Of a stretch of 64,000 nt of DNA, positions 53,583 through 64,000 are shown in pieces. The DNA lies in NCBI GenBank assembly GCA_030847615.1, contig JAUMIR010000003.1, forward strand, positions 193,325,149 to 193,389,148, written 5' to 3'. Numbering within the stretch: position 1 is the first letter of the stretch; every line of letters begins with the position of its first letter. A program made the translations under genes and the position numbers. Under the pieces are notes generated by a model. It was not told the origin of the DNA. It worked only from the letters and a program-made list of their open reading frames with translations, and made no database searches. The DNA is from Gambelia wislizenii. Taxonomy: Eukaryota > Chordata > Lepidosauria > Squamata > Crotaphytidae.

Positions 53583-54145
53583 AAACATGGGTCACCTATC
53601 GCCACCACCTACGACTCCTCGAACACTTTCATCAGCGCTGTCTACGCACAATCCTAAGTATACACTGGACTGACTATGTGACGAATGTTGCTGTCCTTGA
53701 GCAAGCAGGGATCACCAGTATTGAGGCCATGATATTGAGAACGCAGCTGTGCTGGGCAGGGCACGTTTCTAGGATGGAGGACCATCGCCTCCCAAAAATA
53801 CTACTCTACGGTGAACTCGCCATGGGTCAGCGTAAGAGGGGTGCTCCAAAAAAGCGATACAAAGACTCCCTGAAACAACATCTCAGGCTCGGCCAAATTG
53901 ATCACCAACAGTGGTCCGCCCTGGCCTCACATCGGGAGGCATGTAGACACACTATCCACAATGCTGCAGCCTTATTTGAGAACTCACGCCGAACAAGTCT
54001 TGAAGAGAAACGACAATGCAGAAAGAATCACAACCCAAAAACATCACCCAAGGAGACCTTCTGCTGTGCCCTGCTTGCAACCGGACTTGTTTATCTCGGA
54101 TTGGCCTTTTTAGTCATCAGCGTGCTTGCAGAAAGCGCGGGATGA
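53583..54145 (+). pseudogene. non-LTR retrotransposon ORF2 C-terminal tail
   Basis: The frame from 53583 reads YRHHLRLLEHFHQRCLRTIL, TNVAVLEQAGITSIEAMILR, TQLCWAGHVSRMEDHRLPKI, LYGELAMGQRKRGAPKKRYK, DSLKQHLRL and W-ALASHREACR. This is a domain found after the RT in many animal LINEs (GHVxRMxDxRLPKxxxYGEL...RGxxKKRYKD). A frame change at about 54060 then restores a zinc-finger-like end, CPACNRTCLSRIGLFSHQRAC, before the stop at 54145. The RT itself is missing. I cannot assign the clade with certainty. Confidence 0.7.
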
Positions 54146-54436
54146 GTCCTTCCTGAATCTTCATTTGCAAAGAAAAGCCAAAGAGAGATTTTATGATTCT
54201 TAAGAATCATATCCTTATATTGCGCAGGAAGACAAGTTTCTCCTGATATTTATTTTAAGCATAATATTGATGTCACCAGTGATGTAATGGAGGAAGGATT
54301 ACAGGGTTCAACAATTGACTTTCGGATTAGCAGGGATGATGATGATGCCATTGTTAACTGAATAGCTGGGGGGTCCATGGGGAGCCCACCCATGATTGAT
54401 TATTAGCTAGGGGGATTACTATAGCTCAAATGGAAT
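54146..54436. other. LINE 3' UTR and unassigned sequence
   Basis: It probably includes the 3' UTR of the preceding LINE (GATGATGATGATGCC at about 54336). Confidence 0.35.
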
Positions 54437-55154
54437 GCTACAAGAGGCAGGTAAATTTGGGACCTTCTCACCTGTGTATACCAGTACTCACTGCAGAGAA
54501 CACCAGGTTAAAATAAAATAAATGGCTTTTATTGGAAAATATCACAGAAAGCACTCACACATGCAACACACACTCACAATAACCACATAAGGCCAATGAA
54601 GAGTTATGGCAGTTATGGCAGAAAAGGTTGGATAAAGGAACAGATTTGGGAGATAGGGCAATAGTTACCAGTCTTGACAGTAGAGGAGAACTCAGATGGA
54701 AGTCTGATGGTGGCGCTGGTGGCTTTGATCCGGCGGTGGGGTTGCCAACAGAGAGACTGGCAGGGTTTCATCCACAGTGGCATACCTTGCTATTGTTTGG
54801 AACTAATATTTATACTGTATTTCATGTCCTGAAGAGGTATTTGGGGTTAGAACAAAGCTTAGACGGCTTCCCCGCAGAATAAAAAAAGGAAACCAAAACT
54901 CTGCTAATTGCCGTTAATGGCTGAGAGATAGGAATTAATGGGTTTATGACAACCTCAAATTGTAGTACAGGAAGGGTGTCAAGGAATATTTCCTGGGGCT
55001 AGGGGTTGTTTTGGTCACTTGTTTGTTTGTGATGTGTGACTCATTGCCAAGGGTGCCCAAGAGGTGATTAGCACAGACCTCTAATGGTTGTTTACTAACT
55101 AGGGGCTTTACTTAATCCTGTCTTGGGTGTGTCTACTAGTATTTTTCCACAACA
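54437..55154 (-). repeat. solo LTR, family Y, copy 2
   Basis: On the minus strand it begins TGTTGTGGAAAAATACTAG, has a TATA box AGTATAAATATTAG (about 54808-54821) and a polyadenylation region CCAATAAAAGCCATTTA (54520-54536), and ends near 54437. The order fits U3-R-U5. It matches the LTR at 20530-21215. Length is about 718 bp. No internal region accompanies either copy. Confidence 0.65.
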
Positions 55155-55635
55155 CTTTCCCAGATCCTTTGTTACCTCCGTTTAACCTCATATTTTGGTC
55201 TACCCCAGCCTACTAGACCCCTTGAAGCATTAATGCTTCAATATTATAGGGAGGGATGTAGGGCATGGTAGCACCATCGCTGTAAACACCTGCAGCTCAG
55301 CCTGCCTGTTTCATCTAAACTATCTGAACTACATTCTGCCTTCTCTTTCTGTGTTTTTATGCAGCAATATATTTTTGTGAGCTATTCCTCATTTAATAAC
55401 ATATTTAGGGGGATGTTGAACATATTCTTTAAAGATTGCAGATTACTGCAGAAATGGAAGAGACTTATGAGTGAACACATGTAAAAATGGCATGGACTGG
55501 TAATATATCATTATCATCACCACCATTTTGGCATCGCTTCTAGAAAAAGGTCTCTTTTTCTCAATTCACTACACATACATATAGCAAACTAACATGGCAT
55601 GTGAAATGTTTGTAAAAAGAAGGATGATAGATCAA

Positions 55636-55673
<38 letters not shown>

Positions 55674-56914
55674 GTATAGATAGATAAAACAAAAGGAAAC
55701 ATTGAGCTTAATGTGTATTTGTAGTGGGTCTTCTTGCTCATTTTGTTTAGATAAAATATATGACAGGGAACAATTAACTTGAAAGGATCAAGTATATGTG
55801 GAAAGGACAATTATCAGAGGAGAATGAACCTAAAGAAATGTTTTGCAGATGTAGTGCATTTAAATTAATAAAATCTCATTAGGTTTTATGTTTGCCAATA
55901 ATGGCTGGAAAAGTTACCATACATTGTAGGAACAATTACCCAAATCTTCACTGTCTCATTAGGTTTGTCATACTGTTTTCATTATAATACATTAGAACTT
56001 GCAAGTGAGCCTTCAGTAATGACATATTGTTCCAATTCGCCTTTCAGCAGGCTCTAAGATATTTTAGTATTTGTGTTATAAGCCAGCAGGTGTCTTCACT
56101 TTGCTCCCCCCGCCACATCAGTTTTATACACAGACCTCCAGACATAGAAAGGAATGTAAAAGGGCTTTCAGCAGTCACATAAAAATGAGTCTGATTAGAC
56201 TAAAGCAATACACACTATTCTTATGTTTTGAGCATAACTCAAAGCATTAAAAACATGCACCTTTGTAGTGTATTCCTGGTTCTCACTGAAAATCGTATCT
56301 AATGTGCATAAATAACTCTATGGTGTACAAAATGTGGAGACATTCATTTAACAACAGTGATGATTTGAATATCTAAGGAATTATTCACTTCAGTGAAAAT
56401 AATTTTTGGTGTTTGAGCTACTAAGGTTAAATAATCAAATGAAAAAAATCTTTAAATCCTATAATTAAAATTTATAAGCAGCTCTGTATTTTACTGACAA
56501 ACCTTAAGTCTGATACATGTGCAATCTTGGAATACCCCTGCTGGACACACAGAAGCCAAGTGGGGATAATTTGGGGTGAACATTTAAATCTTTGAAAATT
56601 TCCCCAACATTGAAAAGCAACATATACATTTCCAACTGTAAACTTGATCTGTTTCCATTTTTGTTTCAGAGGTATGGCTCAGGTAAATCCATTTTACAAA
56701 GAATGGAGGTGTATATGAGAGCAATGCATATCAGAATTGGCAGAGACTGGATTTTTGAAGATTGACTATTCTGAGGACGGCACCCCCCACAACAAATTAT
56801 GTTCTTGGCCCATGAACAACAACTGTCTAGTAAACAGATTATATTCTGGAGGGAAAACATGAAATTGCCATTTTTGATCTAGAGCCAACTTCTCCAAACT
56901 AGTGCCCTCCAGAT
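55155..56914. other. unique AT-rich sequence, possible conserved non-coding DNA
   Basis: No gene is visible. (AT)n lies at 55641-55668. 55740-56480 is free of recognisable repeats and has a balanced, motif-rich look (for example CATTAGGTTTGTCATACTG). Confidence 0.3.
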
Positions 56915-57120
56915 ATATTGGAGTCTTTCTTTCTTTCTTTCAACTGGGACTCAGGACAGTTTACAAAATTACAACAGATAGTGAGGGGGGATCAATTATA
57001 GGAAAAAATACAAAAATGGTATTGTTATAAAGCAATTTAACTATGTATTTAAGCCACGAATGAATTAAAAACAATCTAAAACGTACTGAATTTTTTTTTA
57101 AAAAAAAGAAATAAACACAG
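56915..57120 (-). mobile_element. L2-type LINE 3' tail
   Basis: CTTTCTTTCTTTCAACTGGG, ACTCAGGACAGTTTACAAA and TAAAAACAATCTAAAACG in this order are the reverse of an L2-type end. Confidence 0.4.
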
Positions 57121-58160
57121 TATAGCACGAATCTATTAAATGCCCTTTCCTTGGAATATTCAGTTGCTGAAAACCTATCAGAATTTCTTTTACCTGCAAT
57201 AAAGTATAACTCCCACTACTCCCAGCCAGCATGGACAATTGCAGAGAATTATAGAAGCTTTAGTTTGACAAACTGCCAGGTGCTGGGCTGGGAAGGCTTT
57301 TCTAGAGAGAATGTAACCTATGCTCCATCCATTCCAGATCTTTAGAATAACAGTATCTGAGCTCTGAGGGTGATTATCTGCCTCTCTGTTTTTAATGACT
57401 GCAGTTCTTTCCCCCTTTCTCATAGAGACAAGCTCAAAAGGAAGCACAGTTACCTTCTCACTACATACACACACACCTACAACAAGGTTTGATGAATGTA
57501 ACTTTCACCCAATCCAGGAAAGAACTTGAGCTGAGCTAGAGACCACCATTCTGAACAGTCTTCATTTAGAGCCCACTTGTCTGTTCACTTCTGTGTGATG
57601 GTCATCTTTGTGTGCTTATAAAGTCCCTCTCTACTCCAGAGCCTTCTGGGCTGCTGTTACAATACAGATTTTCTTAATTTATTTCTTGGTGCTTTGATTC
57701 CCCCCTCCCCTCAGTCTTAATTTGTGCATGGACTTTAATTAATATCTTCCATCATGGTTCACAGATTTGGCAAGCTTTTATTAACAGGAAAAGAGAGAGA
57801 AAATGCAAATTTGCTCACCTAGCAAAATTTCATACACTTTCTGTCCAGGGAAAAAATCTATTACTGAATCCCACAATGAATTTGAGAGTTAAAGCAATGT
57901 AATCTTTTCTTTCAAGGTTATTATAATATGAAGTAAGGCAAGTTCAAATAGCTAGTGACCATTTCAAGTTCACTATGGAAATTGTTTCCTTTAAAGGAAG
58001 ACCAAATATTTCCTTTCCAATAAGTTTGCAGGGTGGGATGGACATTTAAAAGAACAGTACTTAGAACAGTAAAGGTAATTTAAGACCATACATACTGCTT
58101 CCAAACTACCTAAGTCGGGGGGGGGGATATTATCATTAAATTTGGTATTTCAAAGCTTTG
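57121..58160. other. unassigned sequence
   Basis: Random short frames only. Poly-G at 58118-58126. Confidence 0.3.
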
Positions 58161-58164
58161 TTAA

Positions 58165-58610
58165 TGACAGGCATGTTTGGTAAGAACATGAGGGAGAGTC
58201 TTCTCAGTGACTGCTCCGAGGCTGTGGAATTCCCTCCCATGGGAGGCTCAGTTGACCCTTCTCTGGTCTATTTCCATTAGCAACCAAATTTTTATTTAGG
58301 CATGCCTTTGGCTCTTAGCTCATGTGGCATATTTTTTTTTAATGTGATGCTGGGGAGAGGAAGAGGAGGGGCAGCTGGGCCTTTAATAGCACTATTCAAT
58401 TGTTTTCTAAACTTAATCTAATAAGATTTTAGCTGTACTTTGTTTTAATTTCTTACAAGCCACTGTAACTCTGGGTTCCGACTCTTTGGAAGATATTCCA
58501 GTCAGGCCCACCGGTGTAATAAAACTCACTTTCCAATCCGTGGGTCTGCTGTTCCATGATTTCTGTATCACCACCAAGAAAGGTGGGATAAAATTTAAAT
58601 AAATAATAAA
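58165..58610 (+). mobile_element. L2-type LINE 3' end
   Basis: GAGTCTTCTCAGTGACTGCT, CCGAGGCTGTGGAATTCCCT and CCC encode the EAVEFPS/LWNSLP-type block also found at 50391. A 3' end with AAGAAAGGTGGGATAAAATT and TAAATAAATAATAAATAAAT follows after some unrelated sequence. Confidence 0.6.
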
Positions 58611-58940
58611 TAAATAATCAAATAGATACAGAAATGTGTCAATGTGTTCAACTGTTAATGAACAAAAGCTGCTTTGACCAGTTTTCATTTTCTTTGAACT
58701 ATTATAAAAGGATGCAAGCAGGAAGAAGACTTCTCACAATCTTTTCTTACTCTCTTACATCATTATCTTCAACATCAACACAACCACAAATTCAAGACAC
58801 CAGTATTTCTCTTTCCACATTCCACAGCAGCTGGTATTTAACTGGCCAAGACCAACTAAGAAAGAAAAAAGGGGGTTCTTCTGCTACCACTGCAGGGGAA
58901 GGGGGAAAATACGATAGCAAACCAGCCTAGTTTGGGATGA

Positions 58941-58945
58941 TGATA

Positions 58946-58978
<33 letters not shown>

Positions 58979-58979
58979 T
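58941..58979. repeat. (ATT)n tail microsatellite
   Basis: ATTATCATTATTATTATT repeats form the LINE tail. Confidence 0.85.
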
Positions 58980-59438
58980 CTATCCCGCCCTTCTGCAATG
59001 CAATCAGGGTGGCTTACAGCATAAAAATTCCATAATTACATCAGTACCCTAACCCACCCACTCCTTAAAACAATATTAAATTAAAAAGATTAAAAACATA
59101 CAATAATTAAAAAGAGAAAAAATGGAATAACTCAATGGCAGCTTAAGGGAAAAGATAGCTGAATCTTCAGGCCAGGATAGCTATTCGGGAAAGGCCTGCT
59201 GGAAAAGGTCCATCTTGACAGCTTTTTTGAAGCTGTCTAAGGTGATAATAAGATGGATCTCGTCTGGCAGGCCATTCCATAATCTGGAGCGGTAGCAGAG
59301 AAGACCCTCTGGGGGAGGTCACCAACAGCCTTGTTTTCATAGGTTGTAACAGATTCCTCCCAGAGGACCTAAGTGCGCGGGGAGGATCGTACGGGAGGAG
59401 GTGGTCCCGGAGGTAAGTTGGACCCAAGCCATGTAAGG

Positions 59439-60035
59439 TCATAACCAACACCTTGTACTGTGCTGGAAACTAATAGGTAGCCAGCGGAGAGCTTTTAACA
59501 CAGGTGTTATATGCTCTCTTCTAGAAACACCAGAAATCAACCTGGCTGCCATGTTCTGAACTAGTTGAAGTTTCTGAGTCAAGCACAAGGGTAGCCCCAT
59601 GTAGAGCGCATTACAGAAGTCGAGACGAGAGGTTACCAGCACATGTACCACAGTTTCGAGTTCCCTGATTTCCAGGAAAGGGTGCAGCTGACGTATCAGC
59701 CGAAGTTGATAACAGGCACTCCTGACTGTCACATTTACCTGATTAGACATCTGGAGCAACGGGTCCAGGAGCACCCCCAGACTGCGGACACAGTCCTTGG
59801 AGGAGAGTGTGATTCCATCCAGGATTGGAAGTTGTATTCCCAGACCTGGTTTTGGGCCCATAACTGTTAGTACCTCCATTTTGTCTGGATTCAGTCTCAA
59901 TTTGTTTTTCCTCATCCAGTCCATTACTACCCTAAGACAATCACTGAGAGGAGAGACACCATCTGAAGTCGAAGCTGACAACCGAGACATGGAGAAATAT
60001 ATCTGGGTGTCATCAGCATACTGATGACACCGCAC
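59439..60035 (-). pseudogene. L2-type ORF2 C-terminal half (RT motif C, thumb and tail)
   Basis: The 198-codon frame contains YADDTQIYFSMS (catalytic box), WMRKNKLRLNPDKMEVLTV, GPKPGL, GI-LSSKDCVRSLGVLLDP, VNVTVRSACYQLRLIRQLHP, VTSRLDFCNALYMGLP, LQLVQNMAARLISG and HITPVLKALRWLPI, all in the order typical of L2/CR1 RT thumb and C-terminal domains. A frameshift at about 59450 moves the rest (LHGLGPTYLRDHL, then LPDEIHLITLDSFKKAV) into other frames down to about 59165. The nominal Met at 60035 is internal. The element needed its endonuclease half to move. Confidence 0.88.
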
Positions 60036-60056
60036 TCCATGCCTCCGAATGGAAGC

Positions 60057-60427
60057 AAAGCAGAGGCGGGGGAAACAAATTTGCTTCTAGCTATCCAGCC
60101 CATGCTCATGCTGCAGCTTAAAAGCTGCTGCCTTGACACCACCACACACTGGGAACTGCTATTGTGCCAAATGTTCTCAGGTCCAGCAGAAACTTGTCCT
60201 GATTCAAGAGCTGAAAGATGATGCTCTTGGGTACTATCCACCAGTCAAGAGATGAAGGAGCAGTGGAAATGTGAATCTCTGTCTTCAAGAAAAGAATATC
60301 ATGGTATTGGGGTGACCAAGATGGCCCTTTCCATTGGCCAGACAAGGAATAGTGGCTGAAAGCTTGCATTACTCTTCCATGCTACAAGGAACATTTATGA
60401 AAACTTTGTAACAAAGAATTGGAAGCC
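60057..60427. other. unassigned sequence
   Basis: No continuation of the L2 reading is visible upstream of 60056. Frames here are short and unrelated. Confidence 0.35.
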
Positions 60428-60645
60428 AATGTTGTGTTGTGGTTTGACTGTTGGACTAATACTCCAGGAGGCCAGTGTCTGAATCCCAACAAAGCCACAG
60501 AAACCTACTGGGAGTCACACTCTCTTACCCAAAAAGGAAAGCAATGAAAAAATCTCTTCTAAGTAAATCTTGCCAAGAAAGCCCTAGAATAGGGTCCCCA
60601 TAAGTCAGCTTTGACTTGAAGGTACATAACAAGAAAAGCAACGGA
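60428..60645 (+). mobile_element. tRNA-derived squamate-type SINE
   Basis: GTTGTGGTTTGACTGTTGGA, CCAGTGTCTGAATCCC, CCTACTGGGAGTCACACTCT, TAAATCTTGCCAAGAAAGCC, ATAGGGTCCCCATAAGTCAG and CTTTGACTTGAAGG follow the full SINE order from tRNA head to 3' tail. Confidence 0.85.
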
Positions 60646-62139
60646 CTGGTGCTCACATTTCCTTGTGTTTCCTCATCCCTCCCAGTTCCTTTTCCTTTTT
60701 TTCCAGGTCTCTTAGATTATAAATCTGAGGATAGGGACTCTCTAAGAATTAAGTGGTATTGTGTCAGCTTTACTTATATCCTGCCTCTAACTGGGACTCT
60801 AGGCAACTGTTCTGACTCCTCTGTTGGTCAAATAGTGGGGTAAAAATGATTTAAACGAACAAACAAAAATTAAAAGCCACAATAAGCAACTCTAAGATCT
60901 CATATATGGGAGTGCAAAAAGATCTTTTACAGCATGTGGATGTTTTAAGTGGGGGTAAGCATGGAGGAGGGATGATAGAGAATAACAGTTACACTTTTAC
61001 CAGGACAAGACTGGAGCAGGGAAGTAAAAATACACTGTCTGGGCTACAGGCCAAACACTATGGTTAAAAAAACAAACTGAAAAGATTGTATTTTAAAGCT
61101 TATTTCCCTGTATATCTACTTGGGCCACCTAGATTTTGTGAGAACTGCTGAAGCAGTGCTGGAACAAACTTGCTGCACCCTAGTTTAATGTTGGAGGGAC
61201 CCCCTGTAAGAAGTTGGAAACTAATTGTTCCAGATCAAATTTGTGTTGTAGAAACATGTACAGATCATGTTTTGGCCAGATGTTGCCCATTTAATACAAA
61301 CTATTTCTTTCTGCCTTTCACTTTTTGTATGCCATTAGGAAACTAGTGTGTGTGTGTGTGTGTGTGTGTGCATCTGACATAGAGAAGAGGGACACTGAAA
61401 GTATAAAAAATTGAAAAGTCTACAAAAGACTACAAAAACATTAAATAAATGAAATTGCTTGAAGCTGATAGTGAGTTACAGATTCTGGAGACTATAGGAC
61501 AGAAGTGTGATATAACTCATGATGGCCTCTGGAGCTAGTAAGTTATGGGATGTTCAAATATACGAGAAACCATGTAAGTTACTGGAGTCTATATCATTAC
61601 TTCATTATAGCTAGGGACATATGAAATGGCTGGAATTCAGCTCAGACTTTTCAACATCAATCATAAAACTTAGCAAATCAGAACCAGTATTGATTTTGTA
61701 CCAGTCTGGCTGTTGGCATCACTATATCTATAAGGGAAAAATATAGAATTTTGTTTTCTTTGTGTTCTTGTGAACGTGATGGGTTTCAAAAAAATGAGTA
61801 ATACTTCCAGCAGAGGTGGAAATGTTACCCTGTTTAACCAGTGTATATTAATCTTTAGGGAGATCTTTAACTCCAGCAGCATAGAGTGGGGTGGAGCATG
61901 GGAGAAACAACTACACACAAGCTGATGTAGGTTACAAATGGACACAAAAATTTATTTATAGAGTATAGAGCAAGGATCCTGTCTAGGTATATGGACACCC
62001 GAAAGTCCACTCTGCGTTCTGTTTTCCATTTCTCTTTCATTTTTATGGAGCAGACTCTACTTATTCTTTCTCTCCTTTTCTTTCTTTGCTTGTTTCGCCA
62101 ACTTGTGCATTTTTGTGCATATGTTCCACTTGTTTACAT
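60646..62139. other. unassigned sequence
   Basis: No gene is visible. A (GT)n microsatellite lies at 61346-61370. Confidence 0.35.
61346..61370. repeat. (TG)n microsatellite
   Basis: About 12 perfect units. Confidence 0.95.
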
Positions 62140-62367
62140 TGTTGTTCTTGCATATGCCTTCAAGTTGTTTCCAGCTTATGGAGACCCTAAAGCAAATCTT
62201 TTCTTGGGATTTTCTTGGCAAGATTTGGTCACGGGGGGTTGCCTTTGCCTTCCTCTGAGGTTGAGAGAATGCGACTTGCCCAAGGGTTTCCAGGGCTGAA
62301 CAGGGATTCAAGCCCTGGCCTCTCAGAGTCCTAGTCCAATGCTCAAACCACTACACCATGTTGGCTA
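62140..62367 (-). mobile_element. tRNA-derived squamate-type SINE
   Basis: Reverse-complement copy: TTGTTTCCAGCTTATGGAGA, CCCTAAAGCAAATC, TTCTTGGCAAGATTTGG, CCTTCCTCTGAGG, GACTTGCCCAAGGG, CAGGGATTCAAGCCCTGG (B-box) and CAAACCACTACACCATG (A-box side). Confidence 0.85.
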
Positions 62368-62686
62368 CATTGTATACATTGCTTGAAGACAAAATCATGA
62401 CAAAGCATTGCTTTATGCACATTTGAAATATGTACATTTTTCTAGCCATACTTTTCAAATGTGACACATCCATAGCCATCCACCAGTGTGTAGATTCCAA
62501 ATAATAAATTGTGTCCAGCCCATGGACTGATCAGAGGGTGCAGGCCAGGCAAAGTCTGAAAACATCCACTGGAGCACATTCCCTGAATATTTCCAATTTA
62601 GTTATCAGGCAGTCTGACTTGTGGCCAATAAACTGCTAGCCCAGGCCATGTACTGTTGATGAGTAGTGGCACTAATCTCACCCTTT

Positions 62687-62689
62687 ACA

Positions 62690-62746
<57 letters not shown>
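62687..62746. repeat. (CA)n(GA)n compound microsatellite
   Basis: About ten CA units are followed by about 19 GA units. Confidence 0.95.
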
Positions 62747-62750
<4 letters not shown>

Positions 62751-62967
62751 TGTGGGCTCCTCCTATCACTTGGGTGTGTAGACAGGTCTCAAACTAGGCT
62801 GAGATGTTAACATTCTTTTGTGTGAATTCCAGAATGTGGAGAAGAACCCCTCACTTATCCCTACCACAGACCTGACCTCAGTGCCTCCTGGGCTTGCAAT
62901 GAGAAGTTATAGATTTTCCTTGGTTTTTTTTCCGGGCTGTGAGGCCATGTTCTGGAATAGTTTCTTT

Positions 62968-63006
62968 CTGACGTTTCACCTGCATCTGTGGCTGGCATCT
63001 TCAGAG
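62968..63006 (-). ncRNA. candidate hammerhead-like motif, minus strand
   Basis: Read on the minus strand: CTGAAGA (fits CUGANGA), one T, a stem GCCAGC/GCAGGT with one mismatch around CACAGAT, then GAAAC followed by GTC. Core residues are all present, but helix III would be two base pairs without a loop, which could only work in a dimer. It lies in a repeat starting about 62915 (TCCGGGCTGTGAGGCCATG) that I remember as common in amniotes. Confidence 0.3.
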
Positions 63007-63049
63007 AATGGTTGGAGAATGGACAAAATTGACAACCTCACCTGAGAAG

Positions 63050-64000
63050 AGATATGAGAAGTATTACATGTACTTTTAACAATAAGTCTTCATTTACAGC
63101 CGATATGGGTAAATATGAGGCCCTCAAGGTACACCCACATTTTTTGCAGGGGGGCTTATTTTGAATATTTTTTTAGTTCCCTCCCTAAAAATGCACTTCA
63201 TTGCTTCTAGCAGAACTATCTTAGCCTCAAATGGGGTCTTTTTAAAACCTTGATTAAGGAAACCATAAATTTGCTTACAGTTTACTTCCTGGTTGTAAAC
63301 TTCCTGAGTTTTTTTCTTACAACTATTTCTTAATCAAATAGCAGGGCCTTTGTTCTCTGTTTTAGGATGTGAGAGGTCATTTGCTGAAGTTGCAGCTGAA
63401 GTCCAGGAACAGAAGGTACAGATTTGTTGACCAAGTAACAGGAGGAGTCTAAATTTTAGCATATATGCATATCTGGACAATCAGGAAACTTCACAATGTT
63501 AGTCAGATACAATGAAAATTTATTGCTCACCCACAATGCTTCAGTGCTACATGTGTCTGGACCCATGCCATGGTCACTCACTAGACCAAGTCCTACATTT
63601 TTATGCAAAATTCTGAGAGTGTTCAAAGAATCTTAGGGATGGAACAATAATTAGAAGCAGTGAGGCTCCACTCTGTAAGCACTCATATTTCAATTACAAC
63701 TCAACTGGGAAGATGCCTACACAAAGCAATATCAAACCTTGTTCCTGCTCCAATCCAAACACCATTGCGATCTTCAACTTGTCCTGCAAAGAGAGAGGAA
63801 ACTCTCATCTAATAGGGGTGGTTTATCAGGCAGGGGGCACAGGGATGGGATGCACTGTATGGGCATCTATTCCCATTGTTTCCAGCATGGAAAGATGCTG
63901 AGAGAGGCTTCATTTCCCATCCAAGGAGAGGCCTAACAAGCCTCTTCACTGAAGCTTTTTGCTGTCTTCTATTCTACTACATTCCCCCAGGTAAAGCATC
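63050..64000. other. unassigned sequence
   Basis: No gene or named repeat. Frames at 63713-63936 are short and without recognisable motifs. Confidence 0.35.

Larger units (their letters stand above)
58930..60056 (-). mobile_element. L2/CR1-group LINE, 5' truncated, with RT C-terminal half
   Basis: On the minus strand the element starts inside the reverse transcriptase at IRRHGVRCHQYADDTQIYFS. It ends in a 3' UTR with CTGTAAGCCACCCTGATTGC and GGGCGGGATAGAAATAATAA plus an (ATA)n tail. The intact YADD box and long open frame indicate a comparatively young insertion. Confidence 0.85.

Noticed and set aside
1..64000. CRISPR arrays, bacterial operons, rRNA and functional tRNA genes
   Set aside because: None seen. 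The only tRNA-like sequences are SINE heads, and the repeats are eukaryotic transposons and microsatellites.

Overview
This is a non-coding, repeat-rich stretch of a vertebrate nuclear genome, most likely a squamate reptile (lizard or snake). The evidence is the repeat content: tRNA-derived squamate-type SINEs, a decayed BovB (RTE) LINE, L2/CR1-type and L1-type LINE ends, a Penelope-like element, a Ty1/copia element, several hAT- and pogo-like DNA transposon fragments, and above all tyrosine-recombinase retrotransposons of the Ngaro (DIRS-like) type. I found no host protein-coding exon, rRNA or functional tRNA gene. The long open frames belong to mobile elements or to low-complexity sequence. 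Unique AT-rich tracts lie between the repeats, so the window reads as intergenic or long-intron DNA.

Layout. 1-0.76 kb: L1 3' end abutting a mariner transposase tail. 1.04-1.67 kb: first of three copies of one non-autonomous DNA transposon. 1.88-4.43 kb: a 5'-complete, 3'-truncated Ngaro element (Ngaro-1) set exactly between two 75-bp direct repeats. 5.4-9.5 kb: SINE, a 149-bp GC-rich tandem array ending in a transposon terminus, an L1 with clear target-site duplication, and a Penelope-like fragment whose 3' end looks like a decayed hammerhead ribozyme. 12.4-12.9 kb: hAT MITE with 8-bp duplication and a BovB tail. 14.4-16.7 kb: a hairpin, then a copia element on the minus strand with a half-tRNA primer-binding site. 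16.7-30 kb: mostly unique DNA with LTR, hAT and L2 fragments and possible conserved non-coding blocks. 29.3-30.05 kb: 3' remnant of a third Ngaro (Ngaro-3), minus strand. 31.4-33.5 kb: LTR, foldback MITE, SINE, palindrome.

The centrepiece is 33,606-41,261, an essentially full-length Ngaro element (Ngaro-2). It has split direct repeats in the order A1 - genes - B1 - A2 - B2, and gag with a Cys/His finger, reverse transcriptase/RNase H, tyrosine recombinase and an SGNH hydrolase frame. All genes are decayed, with changes at the RT YxDD box and at two recombinase arginines. 44.4-48.1 kb is a BovB element with an unidentified insert of about 0.7 kb. 49.7-55.2 kb holds a pogo-like MITE, a foldback MITE, L2 tail, third copy of the 1-kb DNA transposon family, a LINE C-terminal tail and a second copy of an LTR also seen at 20.5 kb. 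The final 9 kb has L2 fragments, two SINEs and a second ribozyme-like motif.

Nothing here forms an operon or host pathway. The functional logic lies within the mobile elements. The most interesting structural signals are the hairpins that open the Ngaro A repeats (similar shape, different arm sequence), the 75-bp repeats around Ngaro-1, a same-strand trio of CTCF-like motifs in the Ngaro-1 leader, the palindrome-in-tandem array at 7 kb, and the two hammerhead-like motifs. All family assignments come from reading motifs and remembered family features; no search was run.
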